DNA from: Cunninghamia lanceolata
Taxonomy: Eukaryota; Streptophyta; Pinopsida; Cupressales; Cupressaceae
DNA: 64,000 bases
Assembly: GCA_027924645.1 (NCBI GenBank)
Contig: BSBN01000254.1
Coordinates: forward strand, 15,260,501-15,324,500
Direction: 5' to 3'
Positions within the stretch are counted from its first letter, which is position 1. The number at the start of each line of letters is the position of its first letter. Below the pieces are notes generated by a model. That model was not told the DNA's origin and did not search any database. It saw only the letters and a program-made list of their open reading frames with translations. The translations under genes were made by a program, and so were the position numbers. Shown in pieces: positions 23,557 to 34,589 of the stretch.

Positions 23557-24384
23557 CTCCCCCTTATGTTCAACTTAGGGAGTAGTGGAACAAAGATGAT
23601 GATGAGTCCCAGCTACTAGGCCATGTTAGGTACCCATGAAAAAATTTCTCTTAAGTGGAGAAAAATGAGAAATCCCAATAGGAAAATAAATCCTCTCCAA
23701 AAGAGAAATGATGCAGAAGGAAATGTACAAGTGAAAGAAGAAGAAATATAGGAGGACTCATGACCCCCCAAGAACTACTTCTATCACAAAAGTACAAGAA
23801 ATATTCCCCCCATAGGAGACAAAGAGAGAGACTAGAGAGCCCCCACAAAAGATGATGGATCCTGAAGTGCTAAGCGATGCTTGATGAAGAATGTTGAAGG
23901 TTCTCTGGAAATGTTGAACAACATGTCTTCCTTGTGGAAGAAGGAAAACTGTAGTAAGGTGCATAATATCTTCCCAAGTGAGAAGAACATAAGTCTCTTA
24001 ATGCTGCACATAATTCAGAGACTCCAATGAAATCTCTCAAAGCTATACTAGTGAAACCACTAGTGGAATTGGAACAAAATCAAGAGATGGAGGAGCAACA
24101 TCCTCCAAGGTGATAATAGCATGACTATCATCAAAAGTGCCTACCAACTCTATAAAACGGTACTCACTAAATAAGTCTAATATGCCTACCAAGTAGTCAT
24201 CCCAATCAACTGCATCAGTAACAAATATGTGTTGATCCTGCTGCCCTGAATCATGAGAAACCAATGATGATGGAACACTCAAGGCTGAAGAAGCAAGAGA
24301 TGAAGGAGAGAAAATAGAAGTAGGTGTGGGAACCAATGAGGAGGATAGAACTCCAAGGTGTAAGTAACCAAACTGAGTCTCCTT

Positions 24385-25764
24385 CTAAAGGATGAAGGTA
24401 TCAGTGTCATCTATACTCAAACCATCATCAAAGTTGGCAGAGCCAAAGCAAGAAAAAGAATATACTCTAGAACCATGATCATTATGTCTTGTAGCAATGA
24501 TATCTCTACTCTGTAAATCTCTGATAATCACTAAAGTGGATGTGAAGTGAATTGTTTTCCTTGCACCACTGTGTGTGATCTGGTAAATGGAAATAAAATT
24601 GGTAGACAAAGAAGGAACATAAAGTACATCATTAAATATCTCTTTACCAATACCAATAGATCCTTTTCCATAAGTAGTCATATATGTGTTATTCCCCATA
24701 AGAATTGGTGGAAATAAACATGGCTCATAGGTAGAAAACAACTCCTTTGAGGCAACCATATGGTGTGATTCCCCTGAATCAAGAAGCCACTTACGTGATG
24801 TAGGATTTACTAAAGCAAGAAGTGACATACCCTTGTTCTTTCCTTTATCGAAATCTATGGATGATGTAGATGCAAAATTAGAAGAACCACTTGCCTTGAT
24901 TTTGTACAATTCAAGTTGATTATGTTGAAGAAGTTTCTTGAACTCATCTTTATCTTTTTGAAAGCATCTACTTTCTTCATGACCAAGTTTTTGATAGTAA
25001 GCACATGTGGGCCTTTTCCTTAAAACTTCTCTCTTTTGAGGAGGGAGATGAAATAGATGGTGATTCAATTTTTGTGCCTCTAGCCTGATCCTTATATTGT
25101 TTCTTTGACTTAATTGGTGATTTAGTTGCAACAAGAGCTTGTGACTTTGAAGTCTTCATTGTACCCATTTGAATTAGTCTGTCATTCTCCTTTGTAAGAG
25201 AAACAACAAAATCTAAAAGTGAAGGCACAGTGAAGCATGTACCAAGAGCATTCTTCGTTGCATGAAAAGTTGAAACAAACATGGCATACATAGGACCTAA
25301 CTTTGACAAGACACTTAGAACCAATTGTTCATCTAGTTTTTCAATTCCACATTGTTTGAGTTGAAACCTTACAAAATGCAGTTTGGTGAAGAAATCTTCA
25401 ATTGTGTTAAAGTCTTGTGGATTAAGACTTATTAGTTCATTTTCTAGTTGATGTCCCCTCATACATCTTATTTTCCAAACAAAGATTCTAATGTTTTCCA
25501 TACAACATTAGGTGTTGTGGCTAAAGCAATGTGAAAGAGAAGTTCGGAAGAAAGAGACATACACAATGTACCATATGCTTCATCATTCCTATTAAACCAT
25601 TTATGTTTTTCTATAGTAGCTATTGGTTTAGGTTTCAAACCCATAGTGACCCTATGCAATCCTAGTTTCTTGAGTTTTATCTCCATTGATTGCTTCCATT
25701 CATAGTAGTTAAATGCAGTTAGGATTAGGTCTATTTTGTGAAAGAAGAACAAAACACAAGACAA
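24385..25764 (-). pseudogene. copia-type gag and protease, frameshifted
   Basis: Three overlapping minus-strand frames form one gag-protease gene. 25764-25468 has the N-terminal YYEWKQSMEIKLKK block, 25501-24977 the capsid region (LISLNPQDFNTIEDFF, LSKLGPMYAMF), and 25134-24385 a knuckle-like CAYYQKLGHEESRC (one cysteine replaced) and protease KWLLDSGESHHMV with GKGSIGIG and VLYVPSLSTNFIS after it. Two frameshifts, near 25480 and 25010, separate them. The frame ends at TFIL and is followed by a further open stretch (24336-24043) resembling the variable linker that in full elements lies before RT. It normally makes the particle and its protease. Confidence 0.85.
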
Positions 25765-27012
25765 CCCCTTGGTTAGTTTTTGATCCCTTCCTGTTTTGGC
25801 ACTTTATAGTTTGAGTGCATGAGCAAAATGTGAATAATGGGTCAGGTTGACACTTTATATGAGTGCGATTGAACCCATTTGACCTTACAAGGAAAATTTA
25901 ACACTTTAAAAAGTCACCAATTTGTACTTTGCTTTTACAATATGCTCTAAAACAATATTGGCCAAAAGAAACAAATTAAAAAAATTTACAAATTTAATAA
26001 CCACCATGTGTCATGGCCAATAGAAAAAAAAAGAGAGAGTCCCAAACGGGAGTATGCAAAGAAAGCTCGATTTGAGGGCTGAGTGGCTAATTGGAGGTCG
26101 AAATGGACGTGTGGAGGCCGATGTGGGCGGAAGCAGAGTCCGACTGGGACTCGTGAACTATTGAAGAGGCATTAGAGACGTTGAGGAGGCCGTTGGAAAG
26201 TAGATCGGCTTGTTTGGGGCTCTAAAGATCACAACTCTCGGCTGAAGTCCGGGTCTGCTGCAGAGAGAGACATGGGAGAGGCGTCAATTCACCCAAATGC
26301 CTCAAAAAATAACACCCTCCAATTCACTCAAACACAATGCTTTAACCTCTGTGATGGCTGCGACCCTTTGAAGACACAAGAAAGTGCTAAGCGATGAATG
26401 TTGTAGAATATGAGAAGTCTACATAAACCAGCAACGAACAAGACGTCGACACAAGTGAAGAGAAAAATTTTGACCTCTAATGGCACCCACATGAAAGAAA
26501 ACGCTGCAGAGGTTCAATCTCCAACTTCACAAACCACAAGTATTGAATGTATGTATCACTCAAGGTGCTCACAAATATATTCAATGCAGAAACAACTACA
26601 CGTAATGAAGCTTGAAAGTGATGAAAATACTCAGATGCCACAGAGCAGAAACAAAATGCCAATGAAAATGGCGACCCAAAAGAAAGCTTGAAACAAATGC
26701 CTTTTTAAAAAAAAACTTCAAACAATTTCCTTGGATGAGGGTGGACAGAGATGGCACTCGAAGTCTCCCAGGGCGACTGGTATGAAGACCTTTGTATGGA
26801 ATGCAACCAGAAATTTATGGTCTTCAACACTAAACACTAGAAATAATGGCGACAATAGTGTGGCGTGTAGAGCTGCATTTAACAGTGATCTCAAACAACA
26901 ACTAAAAAAGAGAAAGATCCCAGCAAAACCAATAAATTCAAACCAAAAAATGAAATCTTGACAAGGCTACGTGCTAAAAATGCTTAGAATTGAGAAGAGT
27001 TTTGTTTACATT
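25765..27012 (-). other. 5' leader of the gag-protease element
   Basis: About 1.25 kb between the primer site and gag with no convincing coding frame. Long untranslated leaders are common in non-autonomous LTR elements. The short plus-strand frames here look like chance. Confidence 0.6.
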
Positions 27013-27024
27013 GCTCTGATACCA
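27013..27024 (-). other. Primer binding site of the gag-protease element
   Basis: Minus-strand TGGTATCAGAGC directly follows the LTR end at 27025; it is an initiator-tRNA-Met primer site and fixes the orientation. Confidence 0.92.
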
Positions 27025-27413
27025 TGAAAATGTCAACCAAGATCTGCAAACAAAAAAACAAGATAAACTTCTACAAGCATGAACACACAAAGCCAAATTT
27101 GATATTCAAGAGATGAAGATTATGTACACAGAGCCTTGCTTAAATAGGAAAAAAAGTGGAGGTGAGAAGGTCATACACAATGACTAAGCGACCCTCCAAA
27201 TGTGCAACACTTGTCTATTCAAATGACACATGTTTGAGTAAGTGGCAAGTTTGCATGAAGTAGGTGTCTCACAAAGGTGAGTAGATGTCTTCACCACATG
27301 AGGTGAGAAAAAAGGGTAAGAAGACCAAACTTGGACTTAATCAATTGTGAATATTAATCCCATAGCTAGGCTAAAAGCTAACTAAATAGATAATTTAACT
27401 TTTCACACTAACA
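27025..27413 (-). repeat. 5' LTR of the gag-protease element (389 bp)
   Basis: On the minus strand begins TGTTAGTGTG and ends with TTTCA before the primer site. It pairs with 21285-21636 plus 23519-23556. Target repeat CATAA follows at 27414-27418. Confidence 0.92.
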
Positions 27414-27418
27414 CATAA

Positions 27419-27910
27419 GAACTGCGTACATCATATGCTACACAAAAGGACAATGGGACTACAATGGCCAGCACAAGATCAGCAGACCCACAAGTAGCCA
27501 CCCCACATAAAAAAAGATAATATGCTGAAAATGGGCACACAGGCACTGTGAAAACCCTAAGGTGAAGCTAGGAAAAATATCCAACCAAAACCGCTAGAAA
27601 CTGGAGAAATAGCACCACCATCCAACTGTACACCTCCACAAACAAGTAGCGCAGACACTTAAGAACATTGAAACCAAAAAAGAGAGGGCCTCAAAAATAG
27701 CTATTCACCACTCATGTCCACTATACTGGCCACCTCGTTGCTTCGGCCCCAAGCTCACCATCCTCCATCTGTGTCAGCGCCTCCTCCTCTAATTCAAACT
27801 CTAGCACCATGGCATCCAAGTCCCTTGGTAGACAGGGGCCCATAACTATTGTGTGGAGGTGTAGGAAATAGATAGCCACAAAGAGATCTCTGCACCTTAC
27901 CCGCAATAGC
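27419..27910. other. Unassigned target sequence, weakly coding-like on the minus strand
   Basis: Resumes the sequence broken at 21284 and ends with ATAGC (27906-27910), the target repeat of copia-2, so it continues at 33160. A 77-codon minus-strand frame (27954-27721), rich in Glu at its end, crosses into the copia-2 LTR. It could be a remnant of the C-terminal or 3' region of the LINE at 34590, but I found no domain. Confidence 0.4.
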
Positions 27911-28190
27911 TGTAAGGAAATGAAGACCAACGGACACATTATTTTTCCCGCCAATTGCTTGTCTTTTCACATTCCTCTTGTGATGTATAATGAAGCATTA
28001 TATATGCTTGATATCTCATTGTAAAACATAATTCATTATCAATAACAATTCATCTACTCAGTGTGGATGTAGCCAAGCTTGGTGAAGCACGATAAATCTG
28101 GTGTCTTATTTCTTTTTGCTTTCTAATTACATCTGTGCGCTATTTTTACTTCTCTCTTTCTACAATTGAGTTCTACTTTCAGTCCTAACA
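27911..28190 (+). repeat. 5' LTR of copia-2 (280 bp)
   Basis: TGTAAGGAAA to AGTCCTAACA, matching 32875-33154 without any length change. Confidence 0.95.
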
Positions 28191-28192
28191 AT

Positions 28193-28203
28193 TGGTATTA
28201 GAG
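28193..28203 (+). other. Primer binding site of copia-2
   Basis: TGGTATTAGAG just after the LTR, a tRNA-Met-type site with one C-to-T change from TGGTATCAGAG. Confidence 0.8.
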
Positions 28204-28256
28204 TTGTACAGTGATGGTATAGCTGATTGCGAAAATTGGTGTTGGATTTTTGAACC

Positions 28257-31200
28257 ATGGAGGAACCAAAGATTGAGAAGTTCTCTGGTCAGAATTTTGG
28301 ACTGTGGAAAGTACATATGGAGTCTTTGGTGATAAAACAAGACCTCTCACTTGCGCTTGAAGGGTCAACAAAGAAGCCAAGCTCAATGACGAATGAAGAG
28401 TGGGACAAGATGGATAAGAAGGCAAGAGCTATGATTTTCCTCTCACTGTCTAGCAATGTATTGTTTAATGTTTCAGCGGAGAAGACTTCGAAGGAGTTGT
28501 GGGATAAACTTTGTAAGATGTATGAGATGGATTTAGCATCCAATAAAGTTTTTATTATGAAAAAGTTTTATAACTTGAAAATGAAAGAAGGCAGAATTAT
28601 GTCAAACCATTTGAATGAGTTTAATACCTTACTTACCCAACTGACTTCGGTGGAGATAAAGTTGGAAGATGAAATTAAAGCAATCTTATTGCTATGTTCA
28701 TTGCCCAACAACTGGGAAGGTGTCGTGATGGCCATAAGTACTTCAGCTGTAGCCAAAACAAAATTGGTGTTTGATGACGTAGCAACTACACTCCTTAGTG
28801 AAGATATGCGTAGAAAGAACCAAGAAATATCTTCCGGTGAAGCCTTAATCGCTGTTAGTAGAGGAAGGCCTCAGAATAGAGGCAAAAACAATAACAGAAG
28901 AAGATCAAAATCAGCGAAGAGGTCAAAATCTAGAGGTAGAGTTGGTGACTGTTGGTTCTGCGGTAAGCCCGGTCACACCAAGAAAAATTGTTATTCCTAT
29001 AAGAAGGCGCAAGAGAAGGTTAAAGACAGCGAGGTCAATGCTGTTTATGACAAGGGTGATAATATTTTGGTTTTGTCCGTAAGTGAAACCACTTCAGATT
29101 CATGGGTTCTAGATTCGGGTGCATCCTTTCATGCCACCTCTTGCACGAATGCCTTCTCTAATTATCAAGGAAGACAGTTCGGGAAGGTCTATTTGGGGGA
29201 TAACAATTCATTGGACATCATTGGTAAAGGTGATGTTCTCCTACAATCTAAAAATGGAAGCAAATGGCTTTTGCAAGATGTTAGGCATGTTCCAAAACTG
29301 AAAAAGAATCTAATTTCTATAACCCAATTGTTCTCACAAGGCTGCAATACTACCTTCTATCCAGATTCATGGAAGGTTACTAAAGGTGTCATACAGATTG
29401 CCAAAGGAAATAGAGAAGGTAGTTTATATGTTTTTGAGAATTACTCTCAAGTAGGAGCTGTTATGATAGTGATGGACAGTGAAACTGAGCTGTGGCACCA
29501 ACAGCTTGGACATATGAGTAGAAAAGGTCTTGAAGTCATGATCAAAAGAGAAAAACTACCAGAGTTGAAATCTGTGGATTTGGATTTTTGCCAACATTGT
29601 CTCTATGGCAAGCAGAAGCGGATCAGCTTCATAAAAATGGGTCATGAGAAGAACACCTCACCTTTGGATTTGGTTTATTCAGATATTTTTGGGCCAATAG
29701 AGGTAACTTCTCTTGGAGGTGCTAATTATTTTTTAACTTTCCTTGATGATTGCACTAGGAAAGTTTGGATTTTTATGCTTAATAAAAAATCTGAAGTGTT
29801 CAACAAGTTCAAAATTTTTAAAGTTCTAGTTGAAAATCAGAGTGGGCATAATATCAAGTGTTTGCAAACTGATAATGGCGGTAAATTTTGTTCACTAGAG
29901 TTTGATAGTTTTTGTGATGACAATGGTATTAGGAGAATCAAAATTGTTCCTTATACACCGCAAGAAAATGGGGCTATGGAGAGGTTAAACAGAATGATTT
30001 TGGAAAAAGCACGGTGTATGCTTTCCAATGCTGGACTGGGAAAAGAGTTCTAGGCAGAAGCTTGCAACACAGCAGTTTACCTCATTAATCGAGCTCCCTC
30101 ATCTCGGTTAAATCTTGACATTCCCGAGGAAAGGTGGATGGGCAAACGTATTTCTTATAGTCATCTATGGGTGTTCGGATGTGAAGCGTTTGCTCTTATT
30201 CCTCCTGAGAAACGATCCAAATTGGATCCCAAGTCGCAGAAGTGTATCTTTGTTGGGTATGGCGAGGATCAGTATGGATTCAGGCTGTGGGATCCCATCA
30301 CCAAAAAGGTCACTCGCAGTCGAGATGTCGTCTACAACAAAAAAGTTTTTCGAGGTTTGCACAAAGAAAACACATTTTCAAAAGAATATATTAAGGTTGA
30401 TTTGTTTGACAATGGTGTTTCTTTTACATAGCCATTAAATGTAAGTTTGGCATCTTTAAATAGTAGCACCCCTGTTGTGCACTCTACCCAAGTCCATATG
30501 AACTCTCCTCATACATGTCCACTGCCTCTAACTCCCACACAACAACCTTTTTCAAACACCACAGCTCACGTTGGAAGTGATTTCACATCTATGCTAACAC
30601 CCACGCTGCCTCCCTCACTGCCCACATAGGCTTTTAATGGTCAATTGTTTCCAGCTAATACCACGCTGCCCCTAAACTCCAGTTTGCTACCTTTATTTGT
30701 AATGCAGCCTTCAGCATTAGCAACACAACCTTTAGTAATTCCAATGCAGCCTTTTATTGATCAAACACTGCTAGGTAATTTGTTGACTTCTCCAGTCCCC
30801 ACGTAACTTCCTCATAACACTTATACGGAGCTTCTCCCAAATCAAACGCAGCCTTCACAATATTGTATGTAGTCTTTATTGCCTCCTACATATCAATCGC
30901 ACCAGATAGGAGGGCGATCACCATCTTATATACAAGGTGAAGTTTTAATGCCTTCAGGAGATATGCAAAGGTAGCATATGGGAGAAATTGCACAAGGAAA
31001 TGTGCAGGCACAGGGGATTGTGCAACAGGGAAGTGTGCAGAGTTAGAGCTGTGAGGCCAATTTGCAAAATCAAACAGAAAATGTTCAAAGTCAGTTGCAG
31101 AACATGAATTTGGAGGACTCAAATTCACAACAGGAGGTTTCTTAGTTAAGGAGGTCTACCCGGGAGAGGAGACGTCCTTCCAAATTCTCAGATTATGAAT

Positions 31201-32813
31201 TGTTGTATTCAGAGGAGGCATAGCCAGAATTATTGATTTCTTATCAACCTGAACCAACTACCTATAAATAGGCTTGCAAGGCAGTTGATTCTTTGAAATG
31301 GCAAGAGGCGATGCAAGATGAAATGACTTCTTTCTAGGCTAATAACACTTGGGATTTAGTGTTACTTCTGCCTAATCGAAGACCCTTGAAGAATCACTAG
31401 GTATACAAGTTGAAAGAGGAAGATGGGGGCAAAAAGCACTATCACGCTAGACTGGTTGTCAAAGGGTATGATCAACAGAAAGGTATAGATTTTAATGAGA
31501 TTTTCTCACCAGTTGTGAAAATGACCACAATCCAGGTAGTTTTGGGTTTGGTTGTAGTTTGGGATCTTGAACTTGATTAGTTGGATGTCAAGATAGCATT
31601 TTTACATGGTGATGTTGATGAAGAGTTGTACATGGAATAGCCGGAAGGATTTAAAAAACAGGGACTGGAACATCTTTATTGCAGATTGAAGCATAGCTTG
31701 TATGGGCTCAAGCAAGCCCCGTGCCAATGGTATCTCAAGTTTGATCATTTTATGACTGAGCATAACTTCTTGACATGTGAATCAGATCCTTGTGTCTATT
31801 ATAAGCGACTTCCTAATGGTGAGTTTGTCATTCTCTTGCTCTACGTTGATGACATGTTGGTAGCCGGTACAATTATGAGGATTGTTTCTGAATTAAAGTC
31901 TCAATTAGCTAAGAGATTTGCTATGAAAGACTTAGGCCCAGCCAAGAAGATTCTTGGAATGACCATCACTAGGGATAGACAAAAGAAGGAGATCATGTTG
32001 TCACAAAAGGCATACATTGACAAGGTTGTAGACAGATTTGGTATGGCTGGTTCAAAGGATGTTTCTACTCCTCTTGCTGCCCATTTTTGTTTATCTTCTG
32101 ATTTGTGTCCAAAAACACAAGAGGATAAAGAGTTTACGCAAGGTGTTCCTTATACATCCGTTGTTGGTAGCATTATGTATGCTATGATCTCCACTCGTCC
32201 CAATATTGCTCATGCAGTGGGAGTTGTGAGCAGGTTCATGAGCAATCTCAGTAAGCCTCATTGGGAAGTTGTCAAATGGATATTAAGGTATCTTAAAGGT
32301 ACTTCTGATTATGCTTTGTGTTTTGGTGGCAATAAGGTACAGCTACAAGGTTTCACTAATTCTGATCTTGCGAGAGATTTAGATAAATGGAGATCTACTA
32401 CTAGCTATGTTTTTATGTTTGTTGGAGCTGCCATTAGTTGGGTCTCAAGGCTGCAACATTCTGTTGCTCTTTCTTCTGCCAAAGATAAGTATATGGCTCT
32501 TTCTAAAGGTGCTAGGGAGATGATTTGGTTACAGCAATTGTTTGGTGATTTGAAATGTCAACAAAGTGACTATGTTATGTTTTGTGATAGTCGCAGCTCC
32601 ATTTTTATGGCTCATAATCATTCATCTCAGCATTGTTCTAAACATATCGACATACATGCCCATTTCATTCACCATGTGGTTGAAGAGGGCAAGTTACAAG
32701 TTGCAAAAATTGACACAAAGGTCAATCCGGCAGACATCTTCACCAAGGTTGTTCCCAAAGAGAAGTTTGAATGTGCAGGACTTTTCTTGGTCTGGTTAAG
32801 AAGAAGTGATTAG
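28257..32813 (+). pseudogene. copia-2 gag-pol polyprotein with 14 in-frame stops and no frameshift
   Basis: All blocks lie in one frame over 1518 codons. Gag starts MEEPKIEKFSGQNFGLWKVH, with a CWFCGKPGHTKKNC knuckle near 28950. Protease WVLDSGASFHAT is near 29103. The integrase zinc region (HQQLGHMSRKGLE, CQHCLYGKQ) and core (DIFGPIEV, DNGGKF, YTPQENGAMERLNR) run to 30050. A Pro/Gln-rich linker follows at 30430-31200, then RT (LYGLKQAPCQWYLKF, intact YVDD near 31848) and RNase H (KHIDIHAHF) to 32813. Premature stops begin at 30051, 30429, 30627, 30804, 30870, 30972, 31044, 31143, 31221, 31269, 31335, 31398, 31578 and 31638; all are TAG except the TAA at 30804. Where family alignment is clear they replace Gln (31335, 31578, 31638) or Trp (30051, 31398). 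The RNase H TEAEY-like motif has become AKDKY. No full-length product is possible. Confidence 0.95.
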
Positions 32814-32863
32814 AAGTTTAGAGCAGGGGAATTATTGGCGAGTTGCAGCATCCGTTGACCTTC

Positions 32864-32873
32864 AAGTGGGAGA
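32864..32873 (+). other. Polypurine tract of copia-2
   Basis: AAGTGGGAGA one base before the 3' LTR, preceded by a short spacer after the RNase H end. Confidence 0.8.
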
Positions 32874-32874
32874 T

Positions 32875-33154
32875 TGTAAGGAAATGAAGACCAACGAACA
32901 CATTATTTTTCCTTCCGATTGCTTGTCTTTTCACATTCCTCTTGTGATGTATAATGAAGCATTATATATGCTTGATATCTCATTGTAAAACATAATTCAT
33001 TATCAATAACAATTCCTCTGCTCAGTGTGGATGTAGCCAAGTTTGGTGAACCATGATAAATTTGGTGTCTTATTTCTTTTTGCTTTCTAATTACATCTAT
33101 GCGTTGTTTTTACTTCTCTCTTTATGTAATTGAGTTCTACTTTCAGTCCTAACA
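32875..33154 (+). repeat. 3' LTR of copia-2 (280 bp)
   Basis: Pairs with 27911-28190; followed by ATAGC, the second target repeat. Confidence 0.95.
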
Positions 33155-33159
33155 ATAGC

Positions 33160-34589
33160 TTGACACTGAGAAGGCATGGCCTTTAATAGCCATGTCAAGT
33201 CAACTTATATGCCAACAACCCAATCCCCTCTGCATTGTCCTATAAAGACATTGCATGGCCTTGGAAGAATGGAGTCGATGGATAGGGAAGAGACCATCTA
33301 CCCATGCATCCCCGACCATTATATCATAGTTATGGAGGGCACTGTTCCATTGATTCATGTTGAAGAGCTACTTGTTAACAATGTTCATCACAATTGGTAA
33401 CACATAATTTGCATTGAGCATGATGTCCAATAAATTGGACAAGAAAACTGAGATCATATCTAACCACCTCACCTCCCTTTTGGGTTGTCCATTTAGCCAC
33501 CTTTGATTGCAGATGTGTTCCATAGAAAATTGGGTTAATAGGCAATCGACCTCAAATATTTGACTTAAAACCAAAAATGTCACCAAGACCTTAATAATAG
33601 GTTCCCAATTGAAGGGCTAGAAAGAAAGCCTAAAATTAGCCACCTCACCCTTGATCTGACATGTACACCTGCACACAATCACCAAAACTAGGACACCAAT
33701 GAGAGGAAGGCAAGAAAAACTCACACATAGAGGGAAGGCAGGAGAAATGGCAGTGAAACACTAGAGCATCATTACCTTAATCAGAGCTAGAGGACGGAAT
33801 GGTAGTTAATGCACTCAGGTGTGAGTAAAACTCATGGCAAGGCAATAATCTTTGTGAATCCAAACACTGCTCCTACCAAAGATAAACATCCCATCCAAAG
33901 TTAAGAGGAGAGGTAGGTGGTACAATTGGGGGAAGATGTGGAATAAATGGGAGGCTAGAGCATGTCAAGTTAGGCATAAATGCCTACCAGTCTTCCAACA
34001 TTTAGAAGCATCCCCCAGGTAGCAGGAGGGTCAAATAAGGTACCAATGGACCTAGACATCCAACTAGCATGTAGGCCTCAGGATGGGGAGGGGCTGACAA
34101 CCTCCTCTACACATCTCGGGTGGCCTCAAGTTGAGGGCCATCTAGGAACCATCAAAAATAGATGTCAACATTGAATGAAAACATCACACCACTACATCAT
34201 CTCCCTAGTACTGCCATCACTCTACTCTGTTATTCCATAGGTACATCTTCTAGATATACAATGGGCCACCAAACAACCAGCACACGATCCCAACAGGCAT
34301 AACAAAAACCCAGACTGAGACAAAGGCTAAGACTTGCAAGGCCAGATTCCAGTTGTCGCTCCATCCACTTAGCCAAAAAGACTACTAGGGGCTAAGGTGG
34401 AGCCTGGTTCGCCTCACCCCCACCAACCCCAACCATTTTCAAGCAACCTAATGAAGAGTGGAAACACGATGGTCCATAGAAAAGCATGCCCTGGAGAAAA
34501 ATAAAAATCAGCCGCTCTTACCCAAACCAAACTTAAGCAGGACTACCCAAATCTATGGAAATTAAAGTCTTCAATGTCTCCAACTCTAG
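33160..34589. other. Unassigned sequence between copia-2 and the LINE
   Basis: Continues the sequence interrupted at 27910. No domain or long frame is recognisable. Its position directly after the LINE RNase H (minus-strand reading) suggests a degraded LINE 3' region. Confidence 0.4.

Larger units (their letters stand above)
21285..27413 (-). mobile_element. Minus-strand copia-type element with gag-protease only
   Basis: LTRs at 27025-27413 (5') and 21285-21636 plus 23519-23556 (3', split by a nested insertion) are flanked by CATAA at 21280-21284 and 27414-27418. A tRNA-Met primer site lies beside the right LTR, and a polypurine tract (AAGGGGGAG on the minus strand) beside the left one. Without the nested 1.9 kb it is about 4.25 kb long. 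Internal coding is gag and an aspartic protease; no integrase, RT or RNase H is visible, so it would need enzymes from another element. Confidence 0.9.
27911..33154 (+). mobile_element. Ty1/copia element copia-2, complete but defective
   Basis: 280-bp LTRs at both ends (TGTAAGGAAA...AGTCCTAACA), ATAGC target repeats at 27906-27910 and 33155-33159, a tRNA-Met-like primer site, a polypurine tract and a full gag-PR-INT-RT-RH reading frame. It is 5244 bp, typical of plant Tork/TNT1-type copia elements. The LTRs differ at about 16 of 280 positions by eye, much more than the gypsy LTRs. Confidence 0.95.

Noticed and set aside
24043..24336. 97-codon minus-strand frame after protease considered as a separate gene
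   Set aside because: Composition (Ser/Pro-rich, then acidic) fits the linker of the same copia polyprotein; no independent start context.
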